From Acidimicrobiales bacterium (GTDB lineage Bacteria; Actinomycetota; Acidimicrobiia; Acidimicrobiales; RAAP-2), in contig JADGOF010000022.1 in assembly GCA_017883105.1 (NCBI GenBank), forward strand, positions 1 through 13,454: a stretch of 13,454 nucleotides of DNA, read 5' to 3'. Below the pieces are notes generated by a model that had not been told where the DNA came from, did not search any database, and was given only the letters and a program-made list of their open reading frames with translations. The position numbers were made by a program, and so were the translations under genes. Positions 6,767 through 13,454 of this stretch are shown piece by piece. Positions within the stretch are counted from its first letter, which is position 1, and the number at the start of each line of letters is the position of its first letter.

Positions 6767-8693
6767 GACGGTTCGTGTTCAGAATTTCCGATCGTGCTAC
6801 GACACCACCATCTCGCTTTCCGGTCACCTAACATTGCTGGTCGGCGAGAACGACGCTGGCAAAAGCAATCTGATCGACGCCATCCGTGTGTCTGTTCCGC
6901 CTGTTTCGGGTCGGGCGAACTTGTGGTTCGAGACTGACTGGGACGTGAGCTACGGAGCGGAAGTCAACGCGCCGATCGTGATCAGGCGGACCTACGGCGA
7001 CCTTACTGACAGCGAGGATGCGTTCTACACGCCAGCGCTTGTTGATCCACACCGGAAGTTGATCCACACCACGCATTACCTCACCGACCCGACCTTGGCC
7101 CGTCGTCACCGCCTGCAGCACAGCGTCGGTGAGCATTGCGTCGCTGATCCCGAACCCGAGAACCGAGATCGAATAGCGCACGTCTACCTCCAGCCCCTAC
7201 GAGATGCTGCGAGCGCGTTGGACTCGGCCGGCGGCAATCGTCTGGCCGAGATCTTCCGCATCATCGCCTCCCAAGAAGAGATCGCCGAGTTCGAGGACAT
7301 GGCCAACGTGTCCCTCGAGGAGCTAGCCGCTGATCAGACACCGAAGAAGGTCATCAGCCGCGTTCAGACCCACCTGACGGCCGTCACCCAGCCGGTCCGT
7401 CATCGCATCGTTAATGTCCAGCATCGCAATCAGCGGTTGGCGTCACTAACGCGGTCGCTGCGACTACATATGGCGGCCGAAGGTCTGACGCCCTCCGATT
7501 TACGCGGTTCGGGACTGGGCTACGCCAACCTCCTGTTCATTGCCACGGTTGTTCTTGAACTGGAGCGGGCGAGCGACTGCGATCTCCTCCTACTGCTTGT
7601 CGAGGAGCCCGAAGCGCACCTTCACCCACAGCTGCAATCCGTGCTGCTGAGCTACCTAGAGGACCAGGCCCGTCAGAGTGCGGCACAGATTGTGGCGGAC
7701 GGCGCACCAGCAGGGCGCATCCAAGTTATCGCGACAACGCACTCGCCCTATCTAGCTAGCAGCCTCTCCACCCAAGACATCATCGTCGTGCGCTCATGCC
7801 AACGGACACCAGAGGGAGGCGATGGGCCCCCATCTGGATCCACCGATGAGCCAGCCAAAGCTGACACGAGTGATGATCAAGAGCTTCCTGAAGCGGTAGT
7901 GGCTCATTCCGAATCCGTCGCTGTTGCCTTGAGCTCGATGGCTCTATCCGCTGCCCAGCGCCGTAAGGTTGACAGATACCTTGATGCAACGAGAGCGAGT
8001 TTGCTCTTTGCTCGCCAGATCGTGCTGGTGGAAGGCGTTGCTGAAGCGCTCCTCCTTCGAACCTTGGCGGAGGAGGTTGTGTATCCGATTACGGCTGATG
8101 TGGGCACCGACGCTGGTCACTTGAACCGACGCCTGCGGGAGCAGTTCCGGGCCATCTCGGTGGTGCCGATCGGCGGCGTTGACTTCATGCCTTACCTCAA
8201 ACTCCTATTCCACGACGACCTTGCACTGGCGGACCGGGTGGTCGTTGTTACTGACGGTGACGACGGTGCTGGCGAGGATCGGAGGCACGACCTAACGGAG
8301 GCCTTCCAGGGCCATGTAGACAGTGGCTGCCTGTCGATCATGGTCGGCGGCACGACGCTGGAAGCCGAGCTCTTCGCTTTTCCAGCAAATGAAGCCGTCC
8401 TCCGTCAAGCCTTTGAGACACAGCACCCGCGCTCGCTTGCGAAATGGGACGCGATCATGCCGCAGGGGCAAGGCTCAGCCGCCGAACGGGCTACCGCGTT
8501 TAGCGCGGCGCTCAAGGCGGGGAGTCTCGACCTGGGGAAGGGTGACTTTGCCCAGGTTGTCGCCGAACTCATCGTCAGCGCAGCCGATGAGGACCAGTTC
8601 CAAGTCCCAGATTATCTGAGGGGTGCCATTAGGCACGCCGTCATCGAGCCGCCACCGGATGTCGTCCAGGAAGGCGACAATGCCGGCGGCTGA
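6756..8693 (+). CDS. gajA: GajA: OLD-family ATPase/TOPRIM endonuclease (Gabija)
   Basis: The nuclease subunit of a Gabija anti-phage system, 645 residues. The N-terminal half is an ABC-type ATPase: the start RLETVRVQNFRS is typical of OLD/RecF-like proteins, Walker A is GENDAGKS (30-37), a signature-like LRGSGLGYANLL lies at 249-260, Walker B with VEEPEAHLHP at 282-291, and the switch histidine in TTHSP (327-331). A Gly/Asp/Ser-rich, probably flexible linker (about 350-385) follows. The C-terminal TOPRIM domain carries E426 (LVEGVAEA), D500 and D502 (TDGDD) and E536/E538 (LEAELF), the expected metal ligands. The studied B. cereus GajA is a DNA-nicking enzyme of about 580 residues restrained by nucleotides; this one is somewhat longer, partly through the linker. 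The stop overlaps the start of the helicase gene, and that pairing separates Gabija from solitary OLD nucleases. All motifs are intact, so it should be active. Control by nucleotide sensing is inferred from the family. Confidence 0.9.
   Translation: MRLETVRVQNFRSCYDTTISLSGHLTLLVGENDAGKSNLIDAIRVSVPPVSGRANLWFETDWDVSYGAEVNAPIVIRRTYGDLTDSEDAFYTPALVDPHRKLIHTTHYLTDPTLARRHRLQHSVGEHCVADPEPENRDRIAHVYLQPLRDAASALDSAGGNRLAEIFRIIASQEEIAEFEDMANVSLEELAADQTPKKVISRVQTHLTAVTQPVRHRIVNVQHRNQRLASLTRSLRLHMAAEGLTPSDLRGSGLGYANLLFIATVVLELERASDCDLLLLLVEEPEAHLHPQLQSVLLSYLEDQARQSAAQIVADGAPAGRIQVIATTHSPYLASSLSTQDIIVVRSCQRTPEGGDGPPSGSTDEPAKADTSDDQELPEAVVAHSESVAVALSSMALSAAQRRKVDRYLDATRASLLFARQIVLVEGVAEALLLRTLAEEVVYPITADVGTDAGHLNRRLREQFRAISVVPIGGVDFMPYLKLLFHDDLALADRVVVVTDGDDGAGEDRRHDLTEAFQGHVDSGCLSIMVGGTTLEAELFAFPANEAVLRQAFETQHPRSLAKWDAIMPQGQGSAAERATAFSAALKAGSLDLGKGDFAQVVAELIVSAADEDQFQVPDYLRGAIRHAVIEPPPDVVQEGDNAGG
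8668..8674 (+). promoter_or_regulatory. ribosome binding site for gajB inside gajA
   Basis: AGGAAGG lies five bases before the ATG at 8680 and within the last codons of gajA, supporting coupled translation and the choice of start. Confidence 0.6.
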
Positions 8694-10419
8694 GCTGTCT
8701 GACGAGCAAGCCAAGGTTCTGCTCGCCGCGACACGAGTTGTTGAAGCCGGACCGGGCTCTGGCAAGACGCGGGCGCTAGTCCAGCGGTATCTTCAAACTG
8801 CTGAGGCGACGACTCGCGGCGTAGCACTGCTCTCTTTCACCAATTCCGCGGTCAACGAGGTTCGACGCCGGGCTGGCTCCTCCCCGCGGTTCCTCCGCGC
8901 ACCCCATTTTGTCGGCACAATTGACTCGTTTCTCCATCGTTTCATCGTCACGCCGGCCGAGGTATCCCGCCTTGGTCGTCTTCCCGTCTACAGGGCGTCC
9001 TGGGGTGACCTCGCCAGCGAATTCACCGCTGTCCGTCTCCGTAGCTTGCGGGGCTCCGGGCTGGCACTGAGCGCCTTTCGCTTGAGCCAACCGAACGTGG
9101 TCGAGCTGAACGAGATGACACTCGGCTGGGAGGAGAACGGCTATCTCGCACAGGTCGACAGCGCAGGTGTCCGACAACAGCTCATGAACCTAGCCCGCTC
9201 CAAGATCCTTGGGTTCAACAACGCAGGGATTTACGATGCCAACACCGCTCGCGTAAAGGCATTCAGTCTGCTGAATGACGCGAACGGGGAAGCTATTGTC
9301 TCCCGACTCACGAAGCGGTTTGCTTCTCTTCTTGTGGACGAGGCCCAGGACTGCGATGAAGCTGAGATGGGGATCATTCGTCGGTTGTCAATGGGGCTCA
9401 GCGTGACTGTCGTCGCCGACCCTGATCAAGCAATCTACGAGTTCCGAGGTAGCAAGCCGGAACTCTTCATGGCCTACCGCGACGAACAAGACGATGATGA
9501 CCGCTGTCACTTATCGACGAACTACCGGTCCACCAGATCCATTTGTCTGACCGTCGACTCGCTGCGCGCTGCTGGTGGATCCCCCATCGCCGCAGCCGAC
9601 AACGGACCATGTTCAGAGGTGCTCGTCCTATGCGGCACCCCGGCTGAGCAGCAACAGAAGTTCCTCGATGCCCTCGACGAGCACGGCATTGACCTCGCCG
9701 ACGCCGTCGTGCTCGCACACAGTTTGGCAGATGCGGCGGCCGTCACGGGGAGTGCTGCTCCGGAACGTGCATCCACTGCCGCCGGCAATCGGCTCGCTGG
9801 AGCGATTCATATTTTGACGACTGACCCGTCGCCAGCGCGCCGACTTGATGCCGTGCAGCGCATAGAGCGAATCATTCTGTCCTTGATCATTTGGGAGGAT
9901 GAGGTCAGAAAGGCCGGTCGGGAACGGCAGCTCGAGGTGCTGATGCGACGACCGGACTGGCTGCGTTTTGCCGCTGGCAAAGTTGTCGGCCGTTTGAAGA
10001 ATGTCGACAATCGGGACCTGTTCGGCGAGACTGCCCGCGCCGTCCTGAGCGAGATACTTGACCCCCTGCCCCTTGACCATGCCGGGCTCGGCAACCGCGT
10101 CAAGAAGCCTGATCCCGCCGTCTGGACACGATGCACGGCGGCTAGCGCCACGCTGCCAGAGATCCCTAGTAGTACGGTCCACGCTGCCAAGGGAGCAGAG
10201 TTCAAAGCGGTTCTCGTCGCACTCCCCAACGTCTTACGGCTGCTGGATAACCGGACCGTCCTTGATGATTGGAAAGGCGGTTTCAATACCGAGCCCCGCC
10301 GGGTGCTCTATGTCGCCGCCTCCCGCGCTGAGAGGCTCTTGGCTTTTGGCGCTGGGCCGCATCAGGCCGAGATTGCCGCTCTCCTGACAACCGCCGGGAT
10401 CCCAATTGATTGCCGCTGA
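8680..10419 (+). CDS. gajB: GajB: UvrD/PcrA-like superfamily 1 helicase (Gabija)
   Basis: The helicase subunit of Gabija, 579 residues, thought to sense DNA products and act with GajA. SF1A motifs appear in order: Q-motif LSDEQAKVL (6-14), Walker A EAGPGSGKT (22-30), Ia LSFTNSAVNEVRRR (51-64), GTIDSF (79-84), II LLVDEAQD (217-224), III VVADPDQAIYEFRG (244-257), IV LSTNYRST (278-285), V STVHAAKGAEFK (498-509) and VI RVLYVAASRAERL (541-553). It is shorter than UvrD or PcrA (over 700 residues), so the accessory subdomains are reduced, as in known GajB (about 490 residues). The ATG at 8680 is preferred because AGGAAGG lies five bases upstream; the in-frame ATG at 8659 lacks a ribosome site. It overlaps gajA by 14 bases, implying coupled translation. 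The product looks intact. Confidence 0.9.
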   Translation: MPAAELSDEQAKVLLAATRVVEAGPGSGKTRALVQRYLQTAEATTRGVALLSFTNSAVNEVRRRAGSSPRFLRAPHFVGTIDSFLHRFIVTPAEVSRLGRLPVYRASWGDLASEFTAVRLRSLRGSGLALSAFRLSQPNVVELNEMTLGWEENGYLAQVDSAGVRQQLMNLARSKILGFNNAGIYDANTARVKAFSLLNDANGEAIVSRLTKRFASLLVDEAQDCDEAEMGIIRRLSMGLSVTVVADPDQAIYEFRGSKPELFMAYRDEQDDDDRCHLSTNYRSTRSICLTVDSLRAAGGSPIAAADNGPCSEVLVLCGTPAEQQQKFLDALDEHGIDLADAVVLAHSLADAAAVTGSAAPERASTAAGNRLAGAIHILTTDPSPARRLDAVQRIERIILSLIIWEDEVRKAGRERQLEVLMRRPDWLRFAAGKVVGRLKNVDNRDLFGETARAVLSEILDPLPLDHAGLGNRVKKPDPAVWTRCTAASATLPEIPSSTVHAAKGAEFKAVLVALPNVLRLLDNRTVLDDWKGGFNTEPRRVLYVAASRAERLLAFGAGPHQAEIAALLTTAGIPIDCR

Positions 10420-10613
10420 CGATCACGCCAGCGCGACGCCACTCAACCCGCCGGAATCAGCTCGACGGCTATGTGGCGGCATCAAACCCGCCGGCTGAGG
10501 CGTGCCGAAGTACGACTTCTGCCGCTGCCATAATGCACTCCGAGTACCGGATTAGCCTCTTCACGCCAATCGCTGGTGAGCATCGCTGGGATCTGCGGGT
10601 TCTTCGCTTGAGT

Positions 10614-10641
10614 TCCCTTCTCGAAGGGATAGCTCGAGAAG
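10614..10641 (+). terminator. nested hairpins downstream of gajB
   Basis: Two alternative stems share this stretch: TCCCTT-CTCG-AAGGGA (10614-10629) and CTTCTCGA with its exact reverse complement TCGAGAAG (10617-10624 and 10634-10641). They lie about 195 bases after gajB and have no U-run. They may end the gajAB transcript or form a competing pair of structures. Confidence 0.35.
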
Positions 10642-10836
10642 TGAGGGGGCATAACGACGGTGTCACGAAGTGCTCGGACTAGCGCGGAACCGGCGCTCCG
10701 CGCCCCTGTCAAGGCCAGCGCAATGTCCCAGAACGTGCGCCTGCTTGTCCGCTCGCCCACGCCCACGCGTGCCTGGTTGCGGGGCAGACAACGATCGCGA
10801 GCGCAGCCAAAGGTCTTGATTCCATTCCAGCTAAGC

Positions 10837-10859
10837 AAAAACACCTTCGGGTTCTTTTT
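10837..10859 (+). terminator. weak intrinsic terminator, possibly bidirectional
   Basis: A stem of eight pairs with two single-base bulges (arms AAAAAC-A-CC and GGGTT-C-TTT, loop TTC) runs into TTTTT on the plus strand. The matching AAAAA tract on the left would give a U-run on the minus strand too. It lies about 420 bases after gajB and just before the repeat region. Confidence 0.3.
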
Positions 10860-10894
10860 CAAACCCACCTCTGATCAGGGACAATGTTGCAATT

Positions 10895-11467
10895 TTGACA
10901 ACACCAGTGGACCTTTGGGGACGGCTTTCAAACCCTCCCGAAGTCGTGGAATCCCTTACGGGACAGAGGTCGCAGGCTTCGCGCCGGTCGCGGAAGGCCG
11001 CCGGAGACACCTCGAATCGGGCTTCAGTGTGCTTCGCACAGGCCCCTCCGGAGGAAAAGGGACGGCTTTCAAACCCTGACGCCGCTGTCGGATCCAGCGG
11101 CGCGGGCGCACCCGGTGCTCGTGAGGAGCCGCGACCTCTGGAACCGGTTCGGCGTTTCGTTCAGCCCCGCCTCGACGAGTCCGAGATCGACCGGCTCGTC
11201 ACCGCCTATCGAACTGGCCGATCGCTCGTCGACCTCGCTGCAGAGTTCCGGATTCATCGACGAACCGTCGCCGGCCACCTTGAAGCTCGCGGCGTACCTC
11301 GGCGCATCAACAAGCCCAAGATGACCCAGGCCGACATCCATGACGCCGCCGGTCGCCACCACGCGGGCGAATCCATCGAGGCGATCGCCAGGTCCCTTGG
11401 CGTCGACCCCGCCACGGTTCGACGAACACTGAAGCGCCAAGCAGCCGGGCTGGGACGCGAAATCTAA
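10895..11467 (+). CDS. double helix-turn-helix protein, recombinase-like remnant
   Basis: The open frame of up to 190 residues ends with two helix-turn-helix units, about 95-135 (LVTAYRTGRSLVDLAAEFRIHRRTV) and 144-184 (IEAIARSLGVDPATVRRTLKR). Both resemble the DNA-binding C-terminal domain of serine recombinases/resolvases and the small orphan HTH proteins found near them in actinobacteria. No catalytic recombinase domain is present in the window. The first ~85 residues look unlike a protein domain: low complexity, two GRLSNP repeats and no good ribosome site. The possible starts are TTG 10895, GTG 10907, GTG 10946 and GTG 11027, none convincing; after 11027 there is no ATG, GTG or TTG in frame before the HTH units. 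That suggests either a start at 11027 or a decayed fusion whose true 5' part is lost. The role is probably DNA binding at recombination sites, or none. Confidence 0.55.
   Translation: MTTPVDLWGRLSNPPEVVESLTGQRSQASRRSRKAAGDTSNRASVCFAQAPPEEKGRLSNPDAAVGSSGAGAPGAREEPRPLEPVRRFVQPRLDESEIDRLVTAYRTGRSLVDLAAEFRIHRRTVAGHLEARGVPRRINKPKMTQADIHDAAGRHHAGESIEAIARSLGVDPATVRRTLKRQAAGLGREI
10918..10936 (+). repeat. 19-base direct repeat, copy 1
   Basis: GGGACGGCTTTCAAACCCT is repeated exactly at 11059-11077, 141 bases (47 codons) away. In the frame of the downstream HTH gene both copies read GRLSNP. A ten-base part, TTTCAAACCC, also occurs at 10857-10866. Confidence 0.8.
10937..11058 (+). other. hairpin-rich segment between the 19-base repeats
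   Basis: Four dyads follow one another in 122 bases: TCCC-TTAC-GGGA (10952-10963), a long GGCTTCGCG stem with small bulges (10975-10999), TGTGC-TTC-GCACA (11028-11040) and CCTCCGGAGG (11045-11054). The density suggests a structured RNA or protein-binding sites, although the segment is also open in the HTH frame. GC-rich DNA forms stems easily, so this is tentative. Confidence 0.3.
11059..11077 (+). repeat. 19-base direct repeat, copy 2
   Basis: An exact copy of 10918-10936, in the same frame of the HTH gene. Similarity fades downstream but seems to continue for about seven codons (PPEVVES against PDAAVGS), as if an old tandem duplication had diverged. Confidence 0.8.
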
Positions 11468-11744
11468 TCCCCCCGGGCGGTACGTGGAGCGAGACCCCGG
11501 CAACGAGCGTGCATCGACCCAACCACGGATCCAGGGCCTGGTCGTAGGCGTGAGCGATATGTGTCATCCCTGATCGGCCCATCGGGGGTCGCAGGGGCGG
11601 GCTTCCTGGCCGCATGTCCGGGGGGCACGCTCCGAGCCTTGCCCACGACCCCGGCTGGGACCGCAGCGCCGGGCGGTTCGCGCTCGGCTTGGGGCTCCGG
11701 CCCACCGACGTGGTCTGAGCGGGCCCACGTCCCGGGTTTACCGC
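11468..11744. other. convergent spacer without a gene
   Basis: The HTH gene and the membrane-protein gene converge on this 277-base spacer. I see no convincing gene. A short GGGC-TCCG-GCCC stem with a stable UNCG-type loop (11692-11703) is the best terminator candidate and could serve either side, but no U-run follows in either direction. Confidence 0.5.
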
Positions 11745-12602
11745 CTAGGTCGGGTTCATCGACGCGAGTTGGAAGCTGCCGTTCTCCTGGTAGGTCACAC
11801 CACCGATCAGGGCACCGCTGTGCACGGTGATGACCCGCTGGTTTCGCAGCGGCAGGCCGGTCGCAGCGTCGAACCACACGTTGACGTCCTCCGTGCCGGT
11901 CTGGCCGCCAGTCAGGTTCCGAAACCGGTGGTAGTGCAGGGCCGCCACGTTCGTACCGCCGATGTCGAGGTGCTCCGGGCCGACATAGGTGTATGGGCCG
12001 GAGGAGATCACCTCGCCGTCCGACCCGGTCGAGGTGCCACGGCACTCCTGCATCCACTGGTCGCCCGCTTGTTGCGTCGTCCTGAGGGCGTCGACGGGTG
12101 GGTCACACGTGTAGGCCGACGAGGTGTCGACCTTGGTCACGACCAGGTCCAACCGTTGGAAGAACGCGCCGGCGTTCTCGGTGAGCCCCGAACCGGTCGG
12201 ACAGTAGTCCCAGCTCTGCCAATGGTTCGTGCTGTAGTCGACCCGGAGCCTCCAGCACTGGCCCTCGAGGTGGGTCACGGTGCCTGGGATGTCGGGGCCC
12301 TGGGTCTGGGTCAGCGGCGGCTTGTCGAGGTGCTCGGTGCCTTCACCGCGGTACCGATAGATACCGGCCGCCGGCCGGAACGGCTCCGCGCCGGTCGACT
12401 GGTCGGTGCCGGGAGCTCCGGCCCGGCGGCGGGCCTCCTCCATCGACACCGGCCGGGAGGAGCCCCGGTTCCACAGCACGACGAACGTCGTCACACCTGC
12501 GATCAGGGCGACCCCGACGATGGCCCCGACGATTCGGGCCCGGTGGCGGCGACGACGCCCGGGTTCGCGCACCGCCGCCTCGGGGGAGCTGGGCTCAGTC
12601 AC
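11745..12602 (-). CDS. single-pass membrane protein of unknown function
   Basis: A 285-residue protein with a short cytoplasmic N-terminus rich in Arg (GRRRRHRARI, 15-24), one hydrophobic segment (about 24-44) and a long C-terminal part that by the positive-inside rule should lie outside the membrane. The outer part has four cysteines (116, 134, 166, 187), enough for two disulfides, many aromatic residues, and a beta-rich look (YRYRGEGTEHLD, DVNVWFDAATGLPLRNQ). The last motif resembles repeats in lipoprotein-like or beta-sheet domains where a substituent is scored against a glycine turn; I do not recognise the family. The start is GTG 12602, which overlaps the stop of the upstream cyclase-like gene by eight bases, with GGGGAG upstream as a plausible ribosome site. 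The frame remains open far upstream only because it runs opposite codon phases of the neighbouring gene. It probably forms an operon with that gene. Confidence 0.75.
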   Translation of the reverse strand: MTEPSSPEAAVREPGRRRRHRARIVGAIVGVALIAGVTTFVVLWNRGSSRPVSMEEARRRAGAPGTDQSTGAEPFRPAAGIYRYRGEGTEHLDKPPLTQTQGPDIPGTVTHLEGQCWRLRVDYSTNHWQSWDYCPTGSGLTENAGAFFQRLDLVVTKVDTSSAYTCDPPVDALRTTQQAGDQWMQECRGTSTGSDGEVISSGPYTYVGPEHLDIGGTNVAALHYHRFRNLTGGQTGTEDVNVWFDAATGLPLRNQRVITVHSGALIGGVTYQENGSFQLASMNPT

Positions 12603-13454
12603 GGCCTGGCAGGCTCCCCACCTCGAGGCCGGCCAGCTCGGACGTGCCGTCGAACACCACCTGGCCGCGTTCACGCACCACGCAGCGGAGCTGACCGGCC
12701 AGGTGTTCGAAGTCGGTGTGGACGTTGCGTCGCTCGGCCGGGAGCGGGACGGGCAGCACGTGCGGTTCGATGCCGGTGCCGTCCCCCTCGAGGTCGATCT
12801 GGTGGCGCCACGACCGGGCCCGGACGGCCCACCGCCCCGGGGTGACTTCGGAGTGCACAGGCGAGGGCGGTGTGATGCGGATAACCCGCTCGCCCAGCCG
12901 CATGACCACCCCGCACACCGGCCGAGCGATCGGCCCGAGGCGCAGCACGCCCCCTGAGAAGGCGACCGACACGTCGGCGCCGTCGAAGTCGTGGGCCTGG
13001 CCCCACCACCACCGGTCCGGGAACCCGGCGCCCCAGTTCCGCTCGCCGTAGACCCCGGCACCGTCGAGCGACCACTGGTCCCCCCCAGATCCGCTGCCGC
13101 CGAAGGTGACGCCACCGGAGGCGGTGCCGCCGAGGCGGTAAGGCTGCCAGTACTGGTTGAGGAACGGCACGGCCGAGAAGATCCCGCCACCGCCGAAGGC
13201 CTTGGGCCACCCGAAGGAGCCAGAGAAGCGCAGGTCGAGGTGGACGTCGTCGAGGTCGACACGGAGCCGGTCAGCCGAGGCCTCGAAGCGGGCCTCAGCC
13301 GACGTACCCGCGGTGAGAGCGAAGTGGGCCCGGTCGGCTCGGGCGTCATCCAGTACGGCCGAGCGCACGATGTCCCCGGGGTGCAGGGCAACGGCCACCG
13401 TGGCCCAGTCGCCGGCGGGATGCCGGTTCACGCCACAGAGGGCGACGACGACCC
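12595..13454 (-). CDS. tocopherol-cyclase-like protein, 5' end beyond the window
   Basis: About 286 codons remain; the N-terminus lies beyond 13454, since the frame is open to the edge and the only early start (GTG 13431) has no ribosome site. The sequence resembles the tocopherol cyclase family, a lipocalin-like double beta-barrel: LNQYWQPYRLGG, then VYGERNWGAGFPDRWWWGQAHDF, matches the conserved Y-x-E-K/R-N-W-G...FP...W-x-W-G-Q block. Bacterial members outside cyanobacteria do not necessarily make tocopherol, so a hydrophobic-ligand enzyme or binding role is all that can be inferred. I see no catalytic residue assignment I would trust. Its stop overlaps the GTG of the membrane-protein gene, so the two are probably co-transcribed and may act on a lipid or envelope substrate together. 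Confidence 0.7.
   Translation of the reverse strand, partial: VVVALCGVNRHPAGDWATVAVALHPGDIVRSAVLDDARADRAHFALTAGTSAEARFEASADRLRVDLDDVHLDLRFSGSFGWPKAFGGGGIFSAVPFLNQYWQPYRLGGTASGGVTFGGSGSGGDQWSLDGAGVYGERNWGAGFPDRWWWGQAHDFDGADVSVAFSGGVLRLGPIARPVCGVVMRLGERVIRITPPSPVHSEVTPGRWAVRARSWRHQIDLEGDGTGIEPHVLPVPLPAERRNVHTDFEHLAGQLRCVVRERGQVVFDGTSELAGLEVGSLPGRD

Larger units (their letters stand above)
10420..10894. other. gene-free stretch downstream of gajB
   Basis: Open frames of about 90 residues (plus strand, to 10682) and 128 residues (minus strand, 10868-10482) exist, but neither translation resembles a family I know and they overlap on opposite strands. The stretch is locally more AT-rich near 10800-10900. 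It contains two possible terminators (10614-10641 and 10837-10859) and a TTTCAAACCC decamer (10857-10866) that recurs in the repeats further right. Confidence 0.5.

Noticed and set aside
10482..10868. 128-residue minus-strand open frame after gajB
   Set aside because: No recognisable domain, no good ribosome site and unremarkable codon bias; its start lies in the terminator-like hairpin.
10857..11077. CRISPR array
   Set aside because: Only two full repeat copies, 141 bases apart, with a third partial one at a different spacing, no regular spacers and no cas genes.
12603..13391. A single long minus-strand gene covering both right-end genes
   Set aside because: The upstream part of that frame is low-complexity Ser/Thr/Arg/Pro and is out of frame with the clear cyclase-like protein; the membrane protein begins at GTG 12602.
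1..13454. tRNA or rRNA genes as an integration target
   Set aside because: I found no T-loop and acceptor-stem combination or rRNA-like stretch by eye on either strand; a tRNAscan run would be decisive.

Overview
The window looks like chromosomal DNA of a high-GC Gram-positive bacterium, most likely an actinobacterium. The evidence is the strong G/C bias at third codon positions, frequent GTG starts, clear Shine-Dalgarno sites and the actinobacterial flavour of several proteins. An Acidimicrobiia-like lineage is a guess; no rRNA, tRNA or marker gene is present. UGA is a normal stop here, ending at least five genes.

Layout. Positions 1-469 hold no recognisable gene. From 6418 down to 470, three minus-strand genes follow one another. 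The first is a membrane NERD-domain (nuclease-related) gene, interrupted by an in-frame TGA where the family is expected to have tryptophan. The second is a YhaO-type (Mre11/SbcD-like) metallophosphoesterase nuclease. The third is a 1165-residue YhaN-type (Rad50/SbcC-like) coiled-coil ATPase that overlaps the nuclease gene by 11 bases. Diverging from the NERD gene across a 337-base spacer, the plus strand carries gajA (OLD-type ATPase plus TOPRIM nuclease) and gajB (UvrD/PcrA-like helicase). They overlap by 14 bases and form a Gabija anti-phage system. A possible 49-residue leader gene overlaps the gajA start.

Downstream of gajB lie about 475 bases without a clear gene, then a double helix-turn-helix protein resembling the DNA-binding end of a serine recombinase/resolvase. 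Its poorly defined 5' part contains two in-frame copies of a 19-base repeat around hairpin-rich DNA. After another 277 gene-free bases, two overlapping minus-strand genes close the window: a single-pass membrane protein of unknown function, and upstream of it a tocopherol-cyclase-like protein cut by the window edge. That pair looks like ordinary chromosome.

How it fits together. Gabija is a known defence system. An adjacent YhaO/YhaN nuclease pair, a NERD-type nuclease-related protein and a recombinase-like HTH remnant suggest a defence or mobile island between about 0.2 and 11.5 kb. A 17-base direct repeat (224-240 and 6542-6558) brackets exactly the NERD-yhaO-yhaN block, suggesting that block may have arrived separately. 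The most unusual points are the NERD nonsense codon followed at once by a GTG restart, the bracketing repeat, and the repeated in-frame element before the HTH gene.
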